Assembly (NCBI RefSeq): GCF_009725985.1 | Contig: NZ_RCNR01000009.1 | Location: 62,001-126,000 of the forward strand | DNA length: 64,000 nt | From: Zobellia amurskyensis | GTDB lineage: Bacteria > Bacteroidota > Bacteroidia > Flavobacteriales > Flavobacteriaceae | Reading direction: 5' to 3' | Shown: piece after piece, positions 18,199 to 29,263 of the stretch | How the letters are laid out: every line of letters begins with the position of its first letter | Numbering within the stretch: position 1 is the first letter of the stretch | Notes under the pieces: model-generated | The model's database searches: none | Told to the model about the DNA's origin: nothing | The model's input: the letters and a program-made list of their open reading frames with translations, nothing else | Position numbers and translations under genes: made by a program

Positions 18199-18885
18199 TT
18201 ATTTTTTTCGATACAGCCACCAGTTCATATCTCTGGTTAACTCGTAACCTAGTTTTTCATAAAGAGAAATTGCTGGATTTCCTTTATTTGTATGTAAAAT
18301 AGGCGTTTTGTCTTCCTTTAAAATTTCCTTTGTGGTATGTGCTATTAATTGCTTGGCCAGTCCCTTTCTTGTATAGTCAGGATGTGTTACTACGGCACTG
18401 ACCTCTGTAAAGTGATTAGTTTGCATTCGCTGGCCTGTAATTGAAACTAATTTACCATTCTTGAATATCCCAAAGTATTTACCCATTTCAAAAGTCCTTT
18501 TCCTATAATAACCAGGCATAACCAACCAGACTAAATCATAAATCTCATCTATGAACTCATCACCTAACAACACAATATTCTCTGTTATTGAAACGTCTGT
18601 TAGCTTGTTTAAAACCATTTGACAACCATCAATTTTTTTCTCCAAGAAAACCTGAGTATCATCTACTATAGGGGTTTGCCCCTCCGAAACAAAGAAGAAA
18701 TTATCCGAAGTCTTTAAATATTCATTTGCTGCTTCCGTAGTTTTTGTTTCATCAAAAAAAGAACCAAAAGTGCAAACCTCCGGGTTATAAAATTGAACTC
18801 CGTTAAGTTCAACAACAAATTTTTTATGAGTTTCCATTAAGGAATACCAAACGGGGTTTTTTAATTGTTCTTCTAATTCTATCAT
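18199..18885 (-). CDS. GNAT-family N-acetyltransferase (FR47-like)
   Basis: 228 residues. The C-terminal half carries the acetyl-CoA motif (VTHPDYTRKGLAKQLIAHTT, Arg/Gln-x-x-Gly-x-Gly/Ala type) and the closing strand-helix ISLYEKLGYELTRDM. The N-terminal half is not recognised and may be a second, degenerate GNAT fold. It would transfer an acetyl group to an amine of unknown identity. Monocistronic by spacing. Confidence 0.85.
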   Translation of the reverse strand: MIELEEQLKNPVWYSLMETHKKFVVELNGVQFYNPEVCTFGSFFDETKTTEAANEYLKTSDNFFFVSEGQTPIVDDTQVFLEKKIDGCQMVLNKLTDVSITENIVLLGDEFIDEIYDLVWLVMPGYYRKRTFEMGKYFGIFKNGKLVSITGQRMQTNHFTEVSAVVTHPDYTRKGLAKQLIAHTTKEILKEDKTPILHTNKGNPAISLYEKLGYELTRDMNWWLYRKK

Positions 18886-19125
18886 TAGAATAAAGATAGC
18901 TAAGATTAAATAAGTAATTATTATTTGTCTGGACTTTTGACAGAGGATTGGCCGAGTATTGTGCGGTAGTAAGGAATATTTTTGTTTGGTTTTAATTTTT
19001 CTTGCTCAAAGCTAAATTTGAATATTTCGCTGTCGGATAATTTTCAATTTAGCTTCTTTATAAATATATACAAACCTTTCTTTTTTGTCCTAAAGCCTAC
19101 ATTACCTTTAGTTCTTTTTACACAA

Positions 19126-20307
19126 TTATTTATGCTTAAGTGCCGGAATTATTCTGTCTTGCAAAACCCTATAAGTTGACTTTTCAGGCTCAGCATTTAT
19201 ATTCCAACCATTAAAGACAATTATTAAATTGTGTTCTGGTGTTATCATTAAATACTGCCCTCCATATCCGTTGGCAGAATAAATATTGGTTTTACCATTA
19301 TCCGTATATTCAGGAACCCACCATTGATATCCGTATCCCGTTACACTTTTCCAATGTGGTTTTACGTTTTTAAGTAAAGGACTTGTGGATGTTGCCACCC
19401 AATTTTCAGATACTATTTGCTTACCGTCCCATTTCCCTTTGTTCAAAAACAATGAGCCAATTTTAACCAAGTCTTCTGCCTTAAGATATAAACCTCCTTC
19501 TGTATCAATTTCTCCATCAGGTGTTTCTTTCCAATAGTAATCTGTAATACCTAGTGGCTCAAATAATTTTTCTTCTGCCCATTTATCGATTCGTTTGCCG
19601 GTAATGGTTCTAATGATTTTACCTAAAAGCACAGTTCCACCACCATTATACACGAATTTTGTTCCTGGCATGGTATCCATAGGCTTACTCAAAACATATT
19701 CTATCCAGTTGTCACTTGCTTCCAGTAAAAAACAGTCATTTGTATGGTCATTGTGGTCAGTCTCTTCATTCCATTGCAATCCACTTCTCATAGTCAGTAA
19801 ATCTTCAATAGATATATTTTGCTTTCGCTTATCCTGAAAATCAGCATCATAACCATTCAGCAAAGGCATTGCTTTGTTGCTCACATTATAATCTTCGTTT
19901 AAATCCAACGCAATACCTAAAAGAATCGAGGTGATACTTTTGGTTACAGATTGAAGGGTGTGCAATTCACTTTTCTTGTAATAAGGGTGCCAATCCGTAT
20001 TATTGAAATTGTATTGATGATTGGTTGTGTCATATTTTTGAACAATGGTTTTATAGTCTTGGTCATATTTATAATCTGCCAATAGCTCGTTATTTTGGAT
20101 GACCATAAAGCGGTCAATTAATCCGTAATCTCCATTATTTATTTCTGAATTAATAGAATCAATCACGGCGGAAAGGACATTTTGAGAAGGTGCCTTTTGT
20201 GTGTTTTTAGTAGACTCTTTATTTTTATCTTTTGTGTTACAACCGATAACCGTCACTATAAGCAAAATTGAAAATGTTAGTTTAATTTTATTCTTTAGCA
20301 TTCTCAT
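19126..20307 (-). CDS. Lipoprotein serine hydrolase, class C beta-lactamase family
   Basis: 393 residues from ATG 20307; 20301 is possible, and the frame is open to ATG 20358. A lipoprotein signal ends at Cys in ILLIVTVIGCNTKD. Motifs in order: S-x-x-K as SVTK (TLQSVTKSITSILLGIAL), Y-x-N as YNG (KFVYNGGGTVLL), and the third box near ANGYGGQYLMI. The protein should be membrane-anchored and active as an acyl-serine hydrolase (esterase or peptidase type). Monocistronic, with a long gap on its upstream side. Confidence 0.87.
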   Translation of the reverse strand: MRMLKNKIKLTFSILLIVTVIGCNTKDKNKESTKNTQKAPSQNVLSAVIDSINSEINNGDYGLIDRFMVIQNNELLADYKYDQDYKTIVQKYDTTNHQYNFNNTDWHPYYKKSELHTLQSVTKSITSILLGIALDLNEDYNVSNKAMPLLNGYDADFQDKRKQNISIEDLLTMRSGLQWNEETDHNDHTNDCFLLEASDNWIEYVLSKPMDTMPGTKFVYNGGGTVLLGKIIRTITGKRIDKWAEEKLFEPLGITDYYWKETPDGEIDTEGGLYLKAEDLVKIGSLFLNKGKWDGKQIVSENWVATSTSPLLKNVKPHWKSVTGYGYQWWVPEYTDNGKTNIYSANGYGGQYLMITPEHNLIIVFNGWNINAEPEKSTYRVLQDRIIPALKHK

Positions 20308-20640
20308 AATTTTCGTTTTGATTGGGTGTAACTTACAGATATATTTATAATTACACATATATTCTTTTCAGAAGTAATTTACCATTTTTAATAGAATTAC
20401 CTATTATTCAATTTTATCTTTTGCCTTATAAAACACAAAAGCTATTACGACGATTATGAAATAGCTTGCCATTCCTTCTTCATTGGGCTAGACTTCCCTT
20501 TGGGAAAATTTTTAAATCTATCTTCAAACAATTCTATATTTGCTACAGTAGTTACGGATTCGTTCGGCTAATCCATTAAATAAGCTAAGCTCAAGAAAGG
20601 CCAATTTTATATCCACTCGCACCTAATTCCATACAATAGA
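20308..20640. other. 333-bp divergent intergenic region
   Basis: Separates the leftward serine-hydrolase gene from the rightward arginase-family gene. A+T-rich, presumably carrying both promoters. I see no repeat, RNA gene or clear promoter consensus. Confidence 0.4.
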
Positions 20641-21417
20641 ATGAATAAAATAATAATCCAAGGGATAAAATTTGATGATAAATCCTCCTATCAAAAAGGC
20701 CCCAAACTTGCGCCTCCCTTAATAAGGGAAGCATTGAATTGCGGCTCTGCCAATATGTATACGGAAAACCTAGTCTCCATTGATAATACAATAATCGATG
20801 ATAGAGGTGATTTTGAAATATCCGAATATTTTGATATTGAAAAGATAACTAAAGACCACTTAGATTCAGGGGCCAAAGTGCTTACCCTAGGCGGTGACCA
20901 TTCCATAACCTTCCCTATAATTAAGGCACATAGTCAAAAATATCCAAAATTGGACATTCTGCACATTGATGCACATTCCGATTTATACGACGACTTTGAG
21001 GGGGATAAATATTCCCATGCTTGCCCTTTTGCAAGAATCATGGAAAACGGATTTGCCGTTAAATTAGTGCAAGTAGGAATCAGAACCTTAAACAGTCATC
21101 AAGCTCAACAGGCCGATAAATTTAATGTTGAGATACACCAAATGAAAGATTTGGATTTAACCCAAATCCCCAAATTTAAAAACCCTTTATACATTTCCCT
21201 TGACATGGATGGTTTTGACCCCGCGTATGCCCCTGGCGTTTCGCATCATGAGCCCGGCGGCCTAACCTCTAGACAAGTAATCGATTTAATTCAGGGTATA
21301 GATGCTGAAATTATTGGTGCCGATATTGTTGAATACAACCCAAACAGAGACTTTCAAAATATGACTGCTTTTTTAGCGGCTAAAATGATGAAAGAAATAC
21401 TTGGCAAAATGATGTAG
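20641..21417 (+). CDS. Arginase/agmatinase-family ureohydrolase
   Basis: 258 residues. All manganese-binding segments of the family are present: LGGDHSITFP (His), HIDAHSDLYDDF (Asp-His-Asp) and SLDMDGFDPAYAPGV (two Asp). The enzyme would hydrolyse a guanidino or related compound to urea and an amine. The protein is shorter than classical arginases and closer to agmatinase-like members, but the substrate cannot be fixed. The next gene begins 27 bp downstream, so the two likely form an operon. Confidence 0.9.
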   Translation: MNKIIIQGIKFDDKSSYQKGPKLAPPLIREALNCGSANMYTENLVSIDNTIIDDRGDFEISEYFDIEKITKDHLDSGAKVLTLGGDHSITFPIIKAHSQKYPKLDILHIDAHSDLYDDFEGDKYSHACPFARIMENGFAVKLVQVGIRTLNSHQAQQADKFNVEIHQMKDLDLTQIPKFKNPLYISLDMDGFDPAYAPGVSHHEPGGLTSRQVIDLIQGIDAEIIGADIVEYNPNRDFQNMTAFLAAKMMKEILGKMM

Positions 21418-21444
21418 TGCAATACAAATAAGAACAACCCCTTA

Positions 21445-22164
21445 ATGAGCAAATTAAAGACCTATTTTAACTGGAGTACCGGCAAGGATGCAGCATTGGC
21501 CTATTACCATATTTTAAAAGACAAGAAATATCACGTAGACCACTTGGTCACCTCTATAAATGCCCACCACAACCGTGTTTCCATGCACGGCCTTAGAAGG
21601 GAATTACTCATAAAACAAACTCAAGAAATTGGGCTTCTGGTCACAACGATAGAATTACCCGAAGAGCCTACAATGGAGGTCTACAACACTAAAATGGACC
21701 AAGTTGTCACGAATTTGGTATCCAAAGGGTATACGCATTGCTGTTTTGGAGATATCTTTCTGGAAGACCTAAGGATTTACAGAGAAGAACAACTGAAAAA
21801 ATATAATATTACCGCTTGCTTTCCACTTTGGAAAAGAGATTCTAAAGCGCTAATTACAGAGTTTATAGCTTTGGGCTTTAAGGCCGTAGTCATATGTATA
21901 AAATCTGACCTGCTAGACGCCTCGTTTGTTGGGCGGAATATTGATGAAAGTTTTATTAAGGATTTACCTGAAAATGTTGACCCGTGTGGCGAAAACGGAG
22001 AATTCCACACCTTCTGTTATGACGGACCAATTTTTAAAAATCCTGTAAAATTCACCTTAGGAGAAAAAGTCTATAAGGAATATAAAAATCCAGAAAAGGA
22101 TAGTGAAGCAAAAAAAAGCAGTACTATGGGGTTCTGGTTTTGTGACCTGCTACCCGTTGAGTAA
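21445..22164 (+). CDS. Dph6-like ATP-pyrophosphatase (adenine nucleotide alpha-hydrolase family)
   Basis: 239 residues. The PP-loop appears at the N-terminus as FNWSTGKDAALAYYHI (S-x-G-K-D). Family signatures follow: FGDIFLEDLRIYREEQL and the strongly conserved DPCGENGEFHTFCYDGP. The family forms amide bonds by ATP adenylation; in eukaryotes Dph6 amidates diphthine, but bacteria lack diphthamide, so the bacterial substrate differs. Position directly behind the ureohydrolase suggests a joint role in amine or amide metabolism, which is inference. Confidence 0.88.
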   Translation: MSKLKTYFNWSTGKDAALAYYHILKDKKYHVDHLVTSINAHHNRVSMHGLRRELLIKQTQEIGLLVTTIELPEEPTMEVYNTKMDQVVTNLVSKGYTHCCFGDIFLEDLRIYREEQLKKYNITACFPLWKRDSKALITEFIALGFKAVVICIKSDLLDASFVGRNIDESFIKDLPENVDPCGENGEFHTFCYDGPIFKNPVKFTLGEKVYKEYKNPEKDSEAKKSSTMGFWFCDLLPVE

Positions 22165-22441
22165 AACGTATTTTGCAGCCTCTTTATATCATTTCTGTTT
22201 TTAAAGTTTTATACGCTCATTGGCTATATAATTATAGTAGGCATAGAAGTTAAACGACCCCCCTACTTCACCTCTAAGTAATACAATGCCGCAAGCACCA
22301 AGCTTTTTAATTGTTTACACTTTTAGATTCCATAAATACTAGCCATTTTATAACATATTTAATTATATTGAGGACCTGTACAATGCATCTTGTTTACATC
22401 AAACAATTACACTTTCATTGAAAACAAAGGACAATTTTAAA

Positions 22442-25400
22442 ATGACGCACCACAAGCATATCATACGGTCTGTCTACAAACTATTCCTCTTTGCCATATT
22501 AGGGTTTCTCGTTTTAAGCTGTAACTCCAAAGATTCCAAAAAACCGTTGTTCGAACTGGTTTCTTCAAAGGACAGCTCCATAGATTTTGAGAATACTTTA
22601 TCCGAAAATGATAGTATAAATATTCTCGATTTTGAGTTCATGTTTAACGGAGGAGGGGTCGCCATTGGCGATATTGATAATGACGGCTTACAAGACATTT
22701 ATTTCTCAGGCAACCAAGTGCCCGGTAAATTATATCGCAACCTAGGCAATCTCAAATTCAAAGACATTACTACAGAGGCAAATATAGAGACCACGGGATG
22801 GTGCAACGGAGTCGCTTTTCATGACATAAACCAGGATGGTTTTATAGATATGTACATCAGCAAGGGCGGTCCCAGAAATACCTCAGAAGAAAAAATGGCC
22901 AACCTACTCTACCTCAACAATGGCGATGGTACTTTTAAGGAGGTTGCCAAGAGCTTTGGAGTGGCAGATACAGGCTACAGTGTGCAATCCGTGTTTTTTG
23001 ATTACGATAAAGACGGTGATTTAGATCTATACCTTCTAACAAATGCATTGGTACCTTACAACCGAAATACTTCCAGACCAAAAATCACAAACGGCAGTGC
23101 ACCAAGTACAGATAGATTATATCGTAATAATGGCGATAATACTTTTACGAACATTTCAAAAGAAGCCGGTGTTACTATTGAAGGTTTTGGCTTAGGTGTC
23201 GCAATTTGTGACTTAAACCAAGACGGTTGGTTGGATGTCTATGTTTCCAATGACTTTTTGACCAATGATATTCTGTATATAAATAATGGAGATGGCACCT
23301 TTTCCGATAAAGTTACCGACTACTTGAAACACCAGAGTTATAACGGAATGGGGTTGAATATTTCCGATATCAATAACGATGCACTTTCCGATATTGTCGT
23401 ATTAGACATGCTACCTCAAGACAATAAGCGTTTAAAGCAAACCATTGGCTACTTCAGCTATGACAAGCTGGTTCTAGATACCGATTTTGGATACACACCT
23501 CAGTACGTTCGCAACACCCTCCAGTTAAACAACGGAAACGGAAGCTTTAGCGAAATTGGTCAACTTTCCGGCATAAGTGCTACGGATTGGAGCTGGTCTC
23601 CCTTAATTGCCGATTTTGACAATGATGGTCTTAAGGATGTTTTTATTACCAACGGATACAGAAGAGATGTCACTAATCTAGATTTCATTGTATACGGTCA
23701 ACAACAAGGTCCTTTTGGCGACCCCGAAAGCGTTCGTAAAGAAAAGCTGAACAAATTAAGAGCCCTGCCAGAAGTAAAGCTTCATAACTACATTTACAAA
23801 AACAACGGTAATCTAACTTTTGACGATAAGTCCATAGATTGGGGAATAGACACCCCAAGCTATTCCAACGGCGCGGCATATGCAGATCTTGATAATGATG
23901 GGGATTTAGATCTGGTTGTGAACAATATAGATGATAAAGCACACCTTTACCAAAATACTACCATAACAGCTGCTAATCAAGTTTCGGATAGCACCAACTA
24001 TATTTCTATTCTTCTAGAAGGATTAGATGACTTCATAGGTTCAGAAGTAACCTTGTACACAAATGGCACAAAACAGTATCAGTTTTATTCCCCTGTTAAA
24101 GGTTATTTATCCACAATGGAGGACAGACTGCATTTTGGTCTGGGGAGCATAAAAAAAATTGATTCCCTAAAAGTAACTTGGCCAAACGGAACGCATCAAG
24201 TTTTGAATGATGTTAACGCCAATCAATCGCTACAGTTAAAATATCTAGAATCAGAAGCTGTTAAAACTGAAAAAATCAATAATACGTTACATCATTTCAA
24301 GGAAGTAACCCATGACATTGGTATTGAGCATCAACATAAAGAACAAAAATTCATCGACTTTAATGCACAGTCCACTTTAATAAAGATGAATTCAAGATTA
24401 GGTCCGGGCATGGCCGTTGGAGATATTAACGGCGATGGTTTAGAAGACTTTTACATAGGAGGCGGGAAGGGCTATAGCGGAAGTTTCTTTGTTCAGCAAG
24501 CAAATGGAAAATTCTCTGAAAAAATACTCGGAAATGGTGAACCGCATGAAGATATGGGCTCATTATTGCTAGATATTGATAATGACAATGATTTAGATCT
24601 GTTAGTCGTATCCGGAGGAGAACATGCCCCCAATACCACAGTTGCGTATACAGATAGACTTTACACTAACGATGGCAAAGGAAATTTTACCGAAACCACC
24701 CTTTTTTCAAGACCTGATTCAGGTTCCTTTATTAGAGCGTCTGATTTTGACAAAGACGGAGATATAGACCTATTCATTGGCGGAAGGTATATTGATGGCT
24801 CTTACCCGCTATCCCCAAAAAGCTATCTTCTAGTAAATGAAAACGGAGCGTTTGTTGACGCAACCCAAACCACCCTCCAAAGTAACGGGGAGTTAGGCAT
24901 GTTAAGCGATGCTCTTTTTACTGATTTTGATAATGATGGTTTTATAGACCTTATCCTGGTGGGCGAATACATGTCGCCAATTTTCCTGAAAAATAAGAAA
25001 GGAATATTTCATGATATTTCTAACAGTACTGGAATTAAAAATGCCAATGGTTGGTGGAACAGTATTGTTTCCGGTGATTTCGATAAAGATGGAGATACGG
25101 ATTATGCACTTGGTAACTTAGGCCTGAACAGTAATTTTAAAGTGAGTCCTGAAGAACCAATGACTATCTATGCCAAAGACTTTGACAATAATGGTGCAAT
25201 TGATCCTATTATGACCCGCTTCCGCCAAGGAGAAGAGCAAATTATTCACGCAAGAGATGTTCTAAGTAGCCAAATTAATGCAATGAAAGCACGCTTTAGA
25301 ACTTTTGAATCCTACGCAGATGCTTCATTTGAAGATTCTTTTTTTAAGCGAAGAACTAGAAGATGCCTACATTCTTAAGGCCGAAATGCTAAGCAGTATG

Positions 25401-25970
25401 TATTTGGAGAATTCAGGAGATGGGAAGTTTAAAATGACCCCCTTACCTTTGGAAGCACAGTACGCACCCATTTTTGGAATGGAGGTTCAAGATTTTAATA
25501 ACGACAATAATTTAGATATACTTTTAGTAGGAAATATGCATTCGGCGGAAGCCTTAACGGGAGCATACGATGCCTTTACCGGACTTTGCTTACTTGGTGA
25601 CGGGAAAGGTAATTTTAAAGCAATCAAGAATTCAGAAAGCGGACTCAAGATTGATGACGATGCCAAAGCAATTGTACAGCTTCAATCTAAAAACGGGAAC
25701 CCTATAATTTTGGCAAGTCAAAATATCGGCCCTACAAAAGCTTACACCTATACATCCAAAAAAGAAGTGATTCCTATAGCTGCAAACGAGGCCTATGCTA
25801 TTATTCATCTTAAAAACGGAAGCAAATACAAACACGAATTTAATTACGGAAGCTCTTATTTAAGTCAGACATCAAGAACTTTAAAAGTAGACCCCAAAGA
25901 AACGGATACCATAGAAATCTACACTTTCCTTGGAAAAATGAGAAAAATAAAAATGAACAATGAGGAGTAA
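22442..25970 (+). pseudogene. VCBS/FG-GAP repeat and ASPIC/UnbV lipoprotein, frameshifted at a T7 run
   Basis: Surface lipoprotein (signal ends at Cys in FAILGFLVLSCNSKDSK) with many calcium-binding repeats of the D-x-D-x-D-G type (IGDIDNDGLQDIYFSG, ISDINNDALSDIVVLD) and two beta-propeller halves joined by an ASPIC/UnbV-like segment (GSIKKIDSLKVTWPNGTH). The first frame ends at 25378 after FESYADASFEDSF; the sequence resumes in the next frame as LSEELEDAYILKAEMLSS up to 25970. The intact neighbour has FESYSDVTFEEAFLPEELEA here. Removing one T from the seven at 25339-25345 restores SFLSEEL. This is either a real disruption, a slippage switch or a sequencing error. ATG 22442 was chosen over TTG 22418. 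Confidence 0.88.
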
Positions 25971-28900
25971 ACTTATATTATTTTTATTGCTGTTAGTTGG
26001 TTGTACACAATTCTCTTGTGAGGAAAATACCAACCAGTTATTTACTCCCGTAACCGCTTCCCATAGTCAGGTTACCTTCTCCAATGACATTGAAGAAGAT
26101 AACACTTACAACATGTTTAATTTCATGAACATTTACACGGGAGCGGGTGTAGGAATAGGCGATTTTAATAATGATGGCCTACCGGATATTTTCTTCTCCG
26201 GAAACATCGTTTCTAACAAACTCTATATAAATAAAGGCGATTTTGTATTTGAAGACATTACCAAAAGTGCCGGTCTGGAAAATTCTAGCTGGTGTACAGG
26301 TGTAAACGTTGTAGACATAAACCAAGATGGTTGGCTGGACATCTATGTAAATGTCTCTGGTTCCGAAATACCAGAAAACCGAGCAAATCTATTATACATA
26401 AACAATAAGGACAATACGTTTACGGAACAAGCGAAAGAATACGGTTTAGCAGATACCGTACAAGCCACACAATCCGCTTTTTTTGATTATGACCTAGATG
26501 GTGATCTGGACATGTTCTTAATCATAAACCCGGTAAACTATACCATGACTAACGTAAACTCCGTACGTGCCAAGCATCTGGACGGAGAGGCAGAGAGTAC
26601 GGACAAACTCTACAGAAATAATGGCGACGGTACTTTTACCGATGTTTCTTATGAATCCGGAATTCGGGTAGAAGGGTATAGCCTGGGTCTTGGCATAAGT
26701 GATTTGAATAATGACGGGTGGCCGGATGTTTATATTTCAAATGACTTTTTGACCAATGATGTGATGTACATCAACAATGGAGATGGTACATTTTCGGATA
26801 AATCTTCCGAACAATTAAAGCACACTAGTTTTGCCGGCATGGGCAATGATATTTCGGACATCAATAACGATGGCAAAACAGATATCATGGTACTGGACAT
26901 GCTTCCGGAAGATAATAAAAGGCTAAAAAACCTTATCCCGTCCGTGAGCTATGATAAATTCAACATGCTCAAAAGCAAAGGCTATAATGAGCAATACACC
27001 CGTAACACACTTCAGATAAACAATGGGAACAACTCCTTTAGCGAGATAGCATACTTGGCCGGCATTAACAGTACGGACTGGAGCTGGAGTGTTCTTTTGG
27101 CCGATTATGACAACAATGGAACCAAAGATATCTTTATTACAAACGGATTTAGAAGAGATGTAGGCAACTTGGACTACATCAATTACCAACAGCAGAAATC
27201 TCATTTTTTCGGTAACGAAGAATCTAAAAAGGAGAATAAGCTCAAAGAAATAAAAGAACTTCCTAGCGCTGCCGTTCCTAATTATTTCTTTAAAAATAAT
27301 GGAGATCTCACCTTTACAAACACCTCAAAAGAATGGGCGGCCGTAGAGCCAAACCTTTCCAATGGGGCTGCTTATGCAGATCTTGATAATGATGGGGATT
27401 TAGACCTTATTGTTAACAATATAAATGAAAAAGCAAGCATCCTTAAAAACAACACGGATAATAACCATTACCTAAAGCTAAAACTAAAAGGAAGCGAAAA
27501 AAACAATGGTGGTATAGGTGCAAAAATTAGTTTATTCACTAATGGTTCTTCTCAGTATTACGAGCATTTTCTCACAAGAGGCTACGCTTCAAGCATAGAT
27601 AACAACATACATTTTGGTCTTGCAGAACTTAACACAATTGATAGCCTCACAATAACATGGCCCGATAGAAAGACACAAGTATTACATAACATTAAAAGCG
27701 ATACATTACTTGTTCTAGATTACGGAAATGCAGTAAAAGCAGCTGACGGTAAACACAAAAACCAAAATCTATTGTTTGCCAATGTTGCAGAAGAACTGGG
27801 TATCGCTATCCAACATGAAGACAACAACCATATAGATTTCAATACACAACCACTACTTCCACATATGCATTCTCGGTTAGGGCCAAAACTTGCCGTTGGA
27901 GATATTAATGGCGATGGTTTAGAAGATTTTTACATAGGCGGAGCAAAAGGCTATAGCGGTTTGTTCTTCATACAAGAAAAAAATGGAAGCTTTAACCAAC
28001 AACCCTTAGAATCAGAAATAGAAAGTGAAGATACAGATGCTTTATTTTTTGATGCCGATAAGGATGGTGACCTAGACCTATACGTTGTTAGCGGTGGTTC
28101 CGAGTTTCCGAGAAACCATAATGCCTACCAAGACAGATTATATACCAATGATGGTTTAGGGAATTTCAAACGCAACTTAACCAGCTTACCCAAAATGAGA
28201 ACCTCGGGTGGTGTGGTAACAGCAGGAGATTATGATGCAGACGGCGATCTGGATTTATTTATTGGCGGGAGACTTATTCCCGGTGAGTACCCAATGCCCC
28301 CAAAGAGCTTTATCTTAAAAAATGACAAAGGCGTTTTTACCGATGTTACCTCTAGCATTTGCGCCCCATTACAAGAAGCAGGAATGGTTACCGCTGCATT
28401 GTGGACAGACACTAACAAGGATGGCCTCTTAGACCTAATGGTTACGGGGGAGTTCATGCCCATTAAAATTTTCACGAATAACGGAACCTCCTTTTCCGAA
28501 GAAACCAAGAACGTAGGTTTGACAGAATCCTCTGGTTGGTGGAACAGTCTTGCCCAAGGAGATTTTGATAATGATGGAGACATAGATTATATAGCAGGAA
28601 ATCTAGGCTTAAACAGTAAGTACAAAGCTTCCATTGAGGAACCTTTATGTATCTACACAAATGACTATGACAAGAACGGCACCCTTGACCCTATTATGTG
28701 TTATTATATTAAAGGCAAGAACTATCCCGCACACCCACGGGATGCTTTAATTGGTCAAATTCCTGCAATGAAAGGTAGATTTACCACATTTGAATCTTAT
28801 TCCGATGTTACTTTTGAAGAAGCCTTTCTTCCCGAAGAACTAGAGGCTGCGTATATAGTAAAAAGTCAAACTTTTGAAAGCGCCTATATAGAAAACTTGG

Positions 28901-29244
28901 GAAACGGAAAATTTAAGGTCAAAGCACTTCCTATAGAAGCTCAGCTCGCACCAATTCATGCAATTCAAGTTATGGATATCAATTCAGATGGCAACTTAGA
29001 TGTGCTTCTTGCTGGTAACGACTATAGTTTTGATGCATCCGTTGGCAACCATGATGCCTCCATTGGATTGTCTCTTATTGGAGATGGTCAAGGAACCTTT
29101 ACGCCACTCTTGGGAAATGCAACCGGCTTTTTTGTTGATGATGACGCTCGCGATATTGAAATCATCAAAGGAACTTTAGGTGAACCTATATTCCTTGTAA
29201 GCTCTAATTCCGGCTTACTAAAAGCCTTTAGTATAAAGAACTAA
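25960..29244 (+). CDS. VCBS/FG-GAP repeat and ASPIC/UnbV lipoprotein
   Basis: 1094 residues, intact paralogue of the preceding gene and overlapping its end by 11 bp. A lipoprotein signal ends at LLLLVGC (or the nearby FSC). It has integrin-like calcium-binding repeats throughout (IGDFNNDGLPDIFFSG, VGDINGDGLEDFYIGG, QGDFDNDGDIDYIAG) and an ASPIC/UnbV-like segment near residues 500-590 (NTIDSLTITWPDRKTQVL). Such proteins are exported and surface-exposed; a glycan-binding role is likely from the sulfatase and glycosidase neighbours but is not proven. First intact gene of the plus-strand half of the glycan cluster. Confidence 0.92.
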   Translation: MRSKLILFLLLLVGCTQFSCEENTNQLFTPVTASHSQVTFSNDIEEDNTYNMFNFMNIYTGAGVGIGDFNNDGLPDIFFSGNIVSNKLYINKGDFVFEDITKSAGLENSSWCTGVNVVDINQDGWLDIYVNVSGSEIPENRANLLYINNKDNTFTEQAKEYGLADTVQATQSAFFDYDLDGDLDMFLIINPVNYTMTNVNSVRAKHLDGEAESTDKLYRNNGDGTFTDVSYESGIRVEGYSLGLGISDLNNDGWPDVYISNDFLTNDVMYINNGDGTFSDKSSEQLKHTSFAGMGNDISDINNDGKTDIMVLDMLPEDNKRLKNLIPSVSYDKFNMLKSKGYNEQYTRNTLQINNGNNSFSEIAYLAGINSTDWSWSVLLADYDNNGTKDIFITNGFRRDVGNLDYINYQQQKSHFFGNEESKKENKLKEIKELPSAAVPNYFFKNNGDLTFTNTSKEWAAVEPNLSNGAAYADLDNDGDLDLIVNNINEKASILKNNTDNNHYLKLKLKGSEKNNGGIGAKISLFTNGSSQYYEHFLTRGYASSIDNNIHFGLAELNTIDSLTITWPDRKTQVLHNIKSDTLLVLDYGNAVKAADGKHKNQNLLFANVAEELGIAIQHEDNNHIDFNTQPLLPHMHSRLGPKLAVGDINGDGLEDFYIGGAKGYSGLFFIQEKNGSFNQQPLESEIESEDTDALFFDADKDGDLDLYVVSGGSEFPRNHNAYQDRLYTNDGLGNFKRNLTSLPKMRTSGGVVTAGDYDADGDLDLFIGGRLIPGEYPMPPKSFILKNDKGVFTDVTSSICAPLQEAGMVTAALWTDTNKDGLLDLMVTGEFMPIKIFTNNGTSFSEETKNVGLTESSGWWNSLAQGDFDNDGDIDYIAGNLGLNSKYKASIEEPLCIYTNDYDKNGTLDPIMCYYIKGKNYPAHPRDALIGQIPAMKGRFTTFESYSDVTFEEAFLPEELEAAYIVKSQTFESAYIENLGNGKFKVKALPIEAQLAPIHAIQVMDINSDGNLDVLLAGNDYSFDASVGNHDASIGLSLIGDGQGTFTPLLGNATGFFVDDDARDIEIIKGTLGEPIFLVSSNSGLLKAFSIKN

Positions 29245-29263
29245 ATCAACTTAAAAACTGCAT

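Noticed and set aside
25305-25970. Separate small FG-GAP protein gene
   Set aside because: It is the shifted C-terminus of the preceding VCBS gene, shown by comparison with the intact paralogue.
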